Shown here: positions 58,920-64,000 of the stretch, in pieces | Layout: each line of letters begins with the position of its first letter | Numbering within the stretch: position 1 is the stretch's first letter | Source of the DNA: an uncultured Prevotella sp. | GTDB lineage: Bacteria > Bacteroidota > Bacteroidia > Bacteroidales > Bacteroidaceae | Length of the DNA stretch: 64,000 bases | NCBI GenBank assembly: GCA_900554545.1 | Contig: USHW01000007.1 | Coordinates: 8,204-72,203 of the forward strand | Direction: 5' to 3' | Program-made: the position numbers and the translations under genes | The notes under the pieces: generated by a model | Told to the model about the DNA's origin: nothing | The model's database searches: none | The model's input: the letters and a program-made list of their open reading frames with translations, nothing else

Positions 58920-59000
58920 AAAAGGCCACCTTTTACACGCTAAAAGGTGGCCTTTCGCATTGCAATACACGGCCTTTCGGAAGGCGAAAGACGGCCTTTT
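58920..59000 (+). repeat. dispersed 22-bp-period modular element, copy 9 (variant head)
   Basis: Modules at 58920, 58942, 58964 and 58986 (AAAAGGCCACCTTTT, AAAAGGTGGCCTTTC, AATACACGGCCTTTC, GAAAGACGGCCTTTT). At the expected head position there is another palindrome, CAGGCCTG, but no TAAC. The interval 58834-59112 has no gene. Confidence 0.85.
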
Positions 59001-59112
59001 AAAAAAACGTCAGGCAAAGACAATATTGTCACTTTTGTCTGCAAAAGTGTCCGACTTAACCTTTTTACACAAAAAAAGGAGCGAAAAACTATTTTAATAT
59101 GAAAAGTTTTCA

Positions 59113-59120
59113 TACCTTTG
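59113..59120 (+). promoter_or_regulatory. -7 box for the PCMD gene
   Basis: TACCTTTG followed by TACCTG, 31 bases before the ATG at 59151. Confidence 0.75.
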
Positions 59121-59150
59121 TACCTGTATTTTACCATTATCATAACCGTA

Positions 59151-60110
59151 ATGAAACATTGTTGCAAAATCCTGTTGGCGCTCGCAACATGCCTCGCAAC
59201 GGCGGACGCCATGGCAACCGACAAGGAAGAATACCTGCCTTACGGTAATATGAACAGCTGGACAATCAGGAAAATAAAGGAGTCCGGCGTAATAGGCGGC
59301 GACACGAAGACCCTCTACGAAGTAGGTCCCAACCGCACAATCACGGGCAACACGCCCTACACCAACGGCGGAGGCTCGCCCTGGGGCACGTCTAACGTGA
59401 TGGCGAAGGTGATGGGCGTAGTCAAGACCAACAACTCCGTGTACCGCGACAAGCACGGTTCGGGCTACTGCGCCAAGCTTGAAACGCACATCGAGAAGGT
59501 GCGCGTGCTCGGCCTGATGAACATGAAAGTGCTGGCCGCAGGCTCGCTGTTCCTCGGCGACATGAAAGAACCTATCACCGGAACGAAGGACGGCCCGAAG
59601 GCCATGAACAACGGAATACACTTCACAAAAAGGCCGAAGGCCCTGAAGTTCGACTATATGTTCAAGGCCGCCGGCACGGCAAACAGGGTGAAACAAAACG
59701 GTTTCAGCAGCGGAAAGACCGTGGCCGGACGCGACTACGCCGTATGCGTGCTCTTCCTCCAGAAGCGTACCGAAGACGCCGAGGGCAACATCACCGCAAA
59801 ACGCGTTGGCACGATGGTGGTAAGATACGGCAAGAGCACCGGCGGATGGGTGAACGGGGCGACATACGAAATCCTATACGGAGACATACGCAACAACCCG
59901 CACTACAACGCCGCGACAATGGGGCTGCGCTCGACCGACTACGCGCGCAACAGCAAAGGCAAGAGCGTGCTGGTAAAAGAGACGGGATGGGCCTCGGCGA
60001 ACGAGACCCCCACACACCTCATGCTGCAATTCTCGTCGAGCCACGGCGGAGCATACATCGGCTCGCCGGGCAACACCCTGTGGGTTGACAACATCAGATT
60101 AGTATATTGA
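59151..60110 (+). CDS. PCMD-domain (putative carbohydrate metabolism) secreted protein
   Basis: From the ATG at 59151 the protein has 319 residues with a signal peptide (ILLALATCLATADA). The mature part (NMNSWTIRKIKESGVIGGDTKTLYEVG...; KFDYMFKA; THLMLQFSSSHGGAYIGSPGNTLWVDNIRLVY) matches the PCMD family, a jelly-roll-like fold common in Bacteroidetes surface proteins. No catalytic residues can be named. It precedes the beta-barrel gene by 20 bases and is likely coexpressed with it. Confidence 0.78.
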   Translation: MKHCCKILLALATCLATADAMATDKEEYLPYGNMNSWTIRKIKESGVIGGDTKTLYEVGPNRTITGNTPYTNGGGSPWGTSNVMAKVMGVVKTNNSVYRDKHGSGYCAKLETHIEKVRVLGLMNMKVLAAGSLFLGDMKEPITGTKDGPKAMNNGIHFTKRPKALKFDYMFKAAGTANRVKQNGFSSGKTVAGRDYAVCVLFLQKRTEDAEGNITAKRVGTMVVRYGKSTGGWVNGATYEILYGDIRNNPHYNAATMGLRSTDYARNSKGKSVLVKETGWASANETPTHLMLQFSSSHGGAYIGSPGNTLWVDNIRLVY

Positions 60111-60130
60111 GAACAACAAGACTACAAACA

Positions 60131-61315
60131 ATGACACGACTGCTACTCGCCGCCTTACTGATGCTTTGCACCGTCAAGGCAGAGGCCGCCGCGCCAACTT
60201 ACGAACTACCGGACACCGCAACAGTACAGAACGGAACGCCGGCAGACTCGGTTAAAAAGAAAAAAGGACTGATAAACTGGGTGCTGAACTACCTCAACAA
60301 CACCAACAAGAACAAAAGCAACAAGAAATTCGACTTCAGCGTGTTGCCCGGCCCGCACTTCAGCAGCGACACGGGACTGGGCCTCGGCATCATCGGCATG
60401 GGCCTTTACCGGCAAGACAGGCGCGACACCATCTCGCAGCCGTCGAACGTCTCAATATTCGGAGACATCACAACGAAAAGCTCATACACCGTCGGCATAT
60501 TCGGCACCCACGTCTTCCCATACGACAGGGGACGCATTGACTACGAGGTGGCGGCCAACTACTTCAAGGAAAGTTTCTGGGGAATAGGCTACGAAATGGC
60601 CAACAACGACGACAACGAGGGCACGATGAAACGATGGAAAATAGGCGCGAAGGCCGACTTCCTGTGGCAAGTGGCGCGCAACGTATTCATCGGCCCGTCG
60701 CTGACATACGACTTCGCCGACATCATCGAGATTGACCGGCCGGAGCTGCTGGCAGGCCAGGACAAGCACGTATGGAACATAGGCATAGGCTTCTCGTTCG
60801 CATACGACACACGCGACGTCATGACACGCCCCTCACGCGGCGTCTACATCAATCTGAAACAACTGTTCCACCCGAAGTTCCTGAGCAGCGGCTACGCATA
60901 CACCACTACCGACTTCCGCTTCAACACATACGGAAAGCTGTGGCGAGGAGCCGTCATCGGAGGCGACCTTCGCGGCACGCTGAACTTCGGCAACCCGTCG
61001 TGGGCGACGATGGCGCTGCTCGGCAACTCGTCGACCATGCGCGGATATTACAAGGGAAGATACCGCGACAAGCACATACTGCAGACCCAGGTGGAGCTGC
61101 GCCAGCACATCTGGAAAAGGAACGGAGTGGTAATCTGGGGCGGACTGGGCACGGTATTCCATAAGTTCAGCGCCATACGGGGCGAGCGTTTGCTGCCAAA
61201 CTGGGGCATAGGCTACCGCTGGGAGTTCAAGAAAAACGGCAACGTGCGCCTGGACTACGGCTTCGGCAAAAGGGGAATGCAGGGCTTCGTGTTCAACATC
61301 AACGAGGCGTTTTAG
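60131..61315 (+). CDS. BamA/TamA-type outer-membrane beta-barrel protein
   Basis: The 394-residue protein has a signal peptide (LLLAALLMLCTVKAEA), a short soluble segment and a C-terminal beta-barrel of the surface antigen D15 (Omp85) type, with GIGFSFAYDTRDVMTRPSRGVYI, LGNSSTMRGYYKGRYRDK and a final NVRLDYGFGKRG...FNINEAF strand. No POTRA repeats precede the barrel, so it is a short lone-barrel relative of BamA. An in-frame TTG at 60107 lies inside the previous gene and is not used. Function unknown; probably a channel or insertion helper. Confidence 0.85.
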   Translation: MTRLLLAALLMLCTVKAEAAAPTYELPDTATVQNGTPADSVKKKKGLINWVLNYLNNTNKNKSNKKFDFSVLPGPHFSSDTGLGLGIIGMGLYRQDRRDTISQPSNVSIFGDITTKSSYTVGIFGTHVFPYDRGRIDYEVAANYFKESFWGIGYEMANNDDNEGTMKRWKIGAKADFLWQVARNVFIGPSLTYDFADIIEIDRPELLAGQDKHVWNIGIGFSFAYDTRDVMTRPSRGVYINLKQLFHPKFLSSGYAYTTTDFRFNTYGKLWRGAVIGGDLRGTLNFGNPSWATMALLGNSSTMRGYYKGRYRDKHILQTQVELRQHIWKRNGVVIWGGLGTVFHKFSAIRGERLLPNWGIGYRWEFKKNGNVRLDYGFGKRGMQGFVFNINEAF

Positions 61316-61364
61316 CCCATCCCAGCTCTCCCATCCCTCCCTGTCCACCCAAAAACAACTTGAA

Positions 61365-63065
61365 ATGAAACAACTTAAAACCATACTTCATGGCTGCGCC
61401 TCAGCGCGCAGCCTGTTTTTTGCAACCATCGCGGTGCTCGCCCTGCCCAACATTGCGCTCTGCTTCACCGAAAGGATGAGCCTTATGGCCGACATTACGA
61501 ACGTAGTGCTGCCCACGGCTGCGGTGTGGCTGCTGATGACTCTCAACCGCTGTCCGGGCAAAATGGTGTGGTGGCTGTTCATATTGGTGTTCTTCGCCGC
61601 CTTCCAGCTTGTGCTGCTATACCTCTTCGGGCACTCAATCATCGCCGTGGACATGTTCCTCAACGTGGTGACAACCAATCCGGGAGAGGCTTTCGAGCTG
61701 CTTGACAACCTCATTCCGGCAGTGTTCGGCGTGGTGATAGTCTACGTCCCGCTGCTCATAATGGCCGTCGTTTCCATACGCAGAAGGCAGTGGCTGGAGC
61801 ACGGTTTCTTGCTCAAGCAGCGTCGCTATGCCGCCATAACGGCAGCCGCAGGCCTGCTGTCGCTCGGCGTAACGTATGCCACTGACAGGGAATACCGCGC
61901 CGAACTCGACCTGTATCCTGCCAACGTGTTCTACAACTTGGGGCTGGCCGTAGAGCGTACTGCCGACACCAACGCCTACGCCGAGACCTCGGCGCACTTC
62001 ACCTTCAACGCAAAGGCCACCCACGCGGCCGACGAACGCGAGGTGTATGTGCTCGTAATAGGAGAAACGGCGCGTGCATGCAACTTCAGCCTGTTCGGCT
62101 ACGGACGCGAGACAACGCCGCGAATGGCAGGCATGAAGGGGATTGTGGCGTTCCCGAAGGCCGTCACTCAGTCGAACACCACTCACAAGAGCGTGCCCAT
62201 GCTGCTGTCGGCCGTGTCGGCTGAGGACTTCAACAGCATATACACTCAGAAGGGAATAATCACCGCCTTCAAGGAAGCCGGCTTCCATACGGTGTTCATA
62301 TCCAACCAAAGACCCAACCGCTCGTTCATCGACTTCTTCGGAGAAGAGGCCGACGAGTGGACATTTATTAAGGAGCGCAACCCCGAAGCGGCGGCCATCG
62401 GCGACGAAGCCATGCTGCCTGAAGTGGCAAAGACGCTTGCCAAAGGGCGCCAGAAGGAGTTTATTGTGCTCCACATGTACGGCTCGCACTTCAACTACCG
62501 CGAGCGTTATCCGCGCCAGGCGGCCTTCTTCAAACCTGACGACGCCACCGAAGCGAAGGCCAAGAACCGCGAACAGCTTGTCAACGCGTATGACAACACG
62601 ATACGCTTCACCGACAGTTTTATTGCCGAACTCTCGGCGATGCTCGGCAAGACTGGCGCGCAGTCGGCACTGCTCTACACATCAGACCACGGCGAAAACA
62701 TCTTCGACGACAGCCGCCGCCTCTTCCTGCACGCGTCGCCCGTGCCGTCATACTACGAGCTTCACGTGCCGCTCGTCGTCTGGATGTCTGACAGCTACCG
62801 GCAGGCATACTCCCAGATAGAGACCGCCCTCAGGGCGAACAGCGGCAAGCGCATAGCCACCAGCGCATCGGTGTTCCACACGATGCTCACCATCGCCGGC
62901 ATAGAAACGCCCCTGCGGCGCGACAGCCTGTCAACGGCCAGTCCACAGTTCACCGTCACTCCCTGCCTCTACCTTGACGACCATAACAACGCTGTGCCCA
63001 CAAGCAAGCTGCTGCGGAGCGAAAAAGACTTCGAGAAGTTTAAGGAAGCGGGGATAGGAATGTGA
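61365..63065 (+). CDS. phosphoethanolamine transferase (EptA-like sulfatase-fold enzyme)
   Basis: The 566-residue protein has five membrane helices (about 16-33, 43-60, 67-90, 116-138 and 155-172) and a periplasmic alkaline-phosphatase-fold domain. Visible metal and nucleophile motifs: Glu234 in VIGETARACN, Thr273 in NTTHKSVPML, YTSDHGENIFDD, and His in LHASPVPSYYELHVPLVVW. It should move phosphoethanolamine from phosphatidylethanolamine to lipid A or another envelope glycan, a change that can lower binding of cationic peptides. The specific acceptor is inferred. It follows the barrel gene by 49 bases. Confidence 0.88.
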   Translation: MKQLKTILHGCASARSLFFATIAVLALPNIALCFTERMSLMADITNVVLPTAAVWLLMTLNRCPGKMVWWLFILVFFAAFQLVLLYLFGHSIIAVDMFLNVVTTNPGEAFELLDNLIPAVFGVVIVYVPLLIMAVVSIRRRQWLEHGFLLKQRRYAAITAAAGLLSLGVTYATDREYRAELDLYPANVFYNLGLAVERTADTNAYAETSAHFTFNAKATHAADEREVYVLVIGETARACNFSLFGYGRETTPRMAGMKGIVAFPKAVTQSNTTHKSVPMLLSAVSAEDFNSIYTQKGIITAFKEAGFHTVFISNQRPNRSFIDFFGEEADEWTFIKERNPEAAAIGDEAMLPEVAKTLAKGRQKEFIVLHMYGSHFNYRERYPRQAAFFKPDDATEAKAKNREQLVNAYDNTIRFTDSFIAELSAMLGKTGAQSALLYTSDHGENIFDDSRRLFLHASPVPSYYELHVPLVVWMSDSYRQAYSQIETALRANSGKRIATSASVFHTMLTIAGIETPLRRDSLSTASPQFTVTPCLYLDDHNNAVPTSKLLRSEKDFEKFKEAGIGM

Positions 63066-63072
63066 CATAATT

Positions 63073-63179
63073 GAGAATTGAAAAATGAGAATGGAGAATT
63101 ATGATTACCTTTTCCCCTTGCAAGGCAATGACAACCTGCAAGTGTAATCATAATTCTCCATTCTCATTTTTCAATTCTC
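63073..63179. repeat. 36-bp perfect hairpin, GAGAATGG family, copy 3
   Basis: Arms 63073-63108 and 63144-63179 are perfectly complementary (GAGAATTGAAAAATGAGAAT to GATTAC). The loop differs from the other two copies but contains ACAACCTGCAAG. It lies between the convergent transferase and ferritin genes. Confidence 0.9.
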
Positions 63180-63193
63180 CCTTAAAGGGAAAA

Positions 63194-63718
63194 TCACTCG
63201 CCTGAGCCGCTAAGCGGGCTTGCCTGCGTGTACGTGCGTGCTCCAAGCTCCTTGTCGAGCATGTAGATGCCGTAGCCATTGTCCTTTATCATCTTGATGT
63301 TGTCGATGATAGTCTTGGCGTTCTCTTCCTCCTCTACCTGCTCGTCGATAAACCACTTCAGCATGCTCTGCGTGGCAAAGTCGTTCTCCTCGTGCGTCAG
63401 CGCGTACAGCTTGTTGATGAGCGCGGTAACCTTCTGCTCGTGCTTGAGCGTGCTCTTGAACACGTCGAGGATGCCGTCCCACTCCGTCGGCACGGCATCG
63501 ATGGGCTTCAGCGTCACGCGGCCGTCACGCGAGTTGACGTAGTTGAACAGAATCTTGGCATGATCCTGCTCCTCCTGGAACTGCACCTCAAACCAGTTTG
63601 CCATGCCGGGCTGGCCTACAGAGTGGCAATAAGCAGCCATCGAGAGATACAAATAAGCCGACCACATCTCGGCGTTGATTTGCTCGTTAAGAGCCTCTTC
63701 AATCTTCTTGTTAAGCAT
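63194..63718 (-). CDS. ftnA: ferritin (non-heme)
   Basis: From the ATG at 63718 the protein has 174 residues. It forms a four-helix bundle with ferroxidase residues visible: Glu in NAEMWSAYLYLSMAAYC, Glu and His in FQEEQDHAKILFNYV, and the later Glu residues in WFIDEQVEEEENAKTI. It stores iron as a 24-subunit shell. The C-terminus (DKELGARTYTQASPLSGSGE) is longer than in E. coli FtnA. Upstream in-frame starts would add a Cys-rich segment not seen in ferritins. Confidence 0.95.
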   Translation of the reverse strand: MLNKKIEEALNEQINAEMWSAYLYLSMAAYCHSVGQPGMANWFEVQFQEEQDHAKILFNYVNSRDGRVTLKPIDAVPTEWDGILDVFKSTLKHEQKVTALINKLYALTHEENDFATQSMLKWFIDEQVEEEENAKTIIDNIKMIKDNGYGIYMLDKELGARTYTQASPLSGSGE

Positions 63719-63821
63719 AATCCTATCTTTTTTAAGTGAATATTCTACCATCCGAACAGCAAAAACAGTGCCAACGCGCCATGTCATGCCACACATGCCA
63801 CATTTGGCAGACACCAACTTG

Positions 63822-63929
63822 TAACCGCCTGATAATCAGACACGTTGCAAAAGGCCACCTTTTAGCCTGCAAAAGGTGCCCTTTTGGCGTGCAATTCACG
63901 GCCTTTTGGAAGGCAAAAGGCCATCAATT
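63822..63929 (+). repeat. dispersed 22-bp-period modular element, copy 10 (complete)
   Basis: TAAC at 63822, perfect palindrome CTGATAATCAG at 63829-63839, modules at 63849, 63871, 63893 and 63915. The layout, including a third/fourth pair ending in AATT, equals copy 1 almost base for base. The remaining 70 bases to the window end show no gene. Confidence 0.9.
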
Positions 63930-64000
63930 GAAATTCATCCGCAAATCTGTTGGATAAAGATAAGATGCTGATATTCAAGTATTTGTATTATCTTGTATGT

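Noticed and set aside
57631..58929. 432-codon reverse frame opposite the Na/Pi transporter gene
   Set aside because: It is antisense to a conserved protein with clear motifs; long antisense frames are expected at this G+C content.
1..64000. Prophage, insertion sequence, integron or conjugative element
   Set aside because: No transposase, integrase, capsid, relaxase or att-like direct repeat was seen; the hairpin families have no encoded enzyme in this window.

Overview
This window looks like chromosomal DNA of a relatively G+C-rich member of the Bacteroidetes, most likely the Prevotellaceae. The evidence is two SusC/SusD pairs, a SusR-type regulator, NigD-like, GIN-domain (DUF2807), PCMD and DUF4292 proteins, many lipoproteins, and promoters of the Bacteroidetes type (-7 box TAnnTTTG, sometimes with TTTG about 20 bases upstream). 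I see no rRNA, phage, IS element, cas gene or integron; the only tRNA is tRNA-Glu. No species is assigned.

Layout. 0.1-3.7 kb: inositol-phosphate synthase, an unknown membrane protein and a MORN-repeat/GH25 lysozyme lipoprotein in overlapping frames. 3.9-6.4 kb: a reverse-strand ECF sigma operon (GIN lipoprotein, sigma factor, probable anti-sigma protein, small secreted protein). 6.6-11.4 kb: NigD-like lipoprotein, PlsC-like acyltransferase, Ddl, RluD and a PASTA protein, all reverse. 11.5-14.6 kb: rpmH and efp (divergent), a GT2 glycosyltransferase and radC. 14.6-20.6 kb: a PH-like membrane protein and an orphan SusC/SusD pair. 21.3-27.5 kb: glutaminyl cyclase, an amidotransferase/dipeptidase fusion with its Lrp regulator, and three consecutive FKBP isomerases. 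27.9-33.1 kb: a zinc-site-less sirtuin, an OPT transporter and gyrB. 33.5-45.8 kb: a polysaccharide utilization locus predicted to act on dextran (GH66, SusE/F-like, SusD, SusC, GH97, SusR-like regulator). 46-48.7 kb: rpsT, tRNA-Glu, recO and dgt. 49-53.8 kb: dut, a TPR lipoprotein, a DUF4292 lipoprotein and an EnvC-like protein. 53.9-63.7 kb: an unknown protein, a TGS/uridine-kinase fusion, a Na/Pi transporter, a PCMD protein, a beta-barrel protein, a phosphoethanolamine transferase and ferritin.

The most unusual content is between the genes. Ten copies of one dispersed element occur, about one per 6 kb. Its full form has a TAAC box, then (7 bases on) a short palindrome of the CTGAYNRTCAG type, then (20 bases on) four or five 15-base quasi-palindromic modules of the form AAAAGGCCACCTTTT placed exactly every 22 bases and alternating in orientation so that they fold into two consecutive hairpins. 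A second class is long, nearly perfect hairpins with 36-63 bp arms made of short repeats; several lie immediately upstream of start codons (radC, sirtuin gene, dgt). I do not recognise either as a named family.

Functionally the window combines envelope biogenesis (Ddl, EnvC-like protein, DUF4292, EptA-like transferase, GT2, acyltransferase), glycan capture, nucleotide-pool sanitation (dut, dgt) and repair (recO, radC). The dextran locus is the clearest metabolic system: SusC/D/E import dextran pieces, GH66 cuts the polymer at the surface and GH97 releases glucose in the periplasm, probably under the SusR-like sensor.
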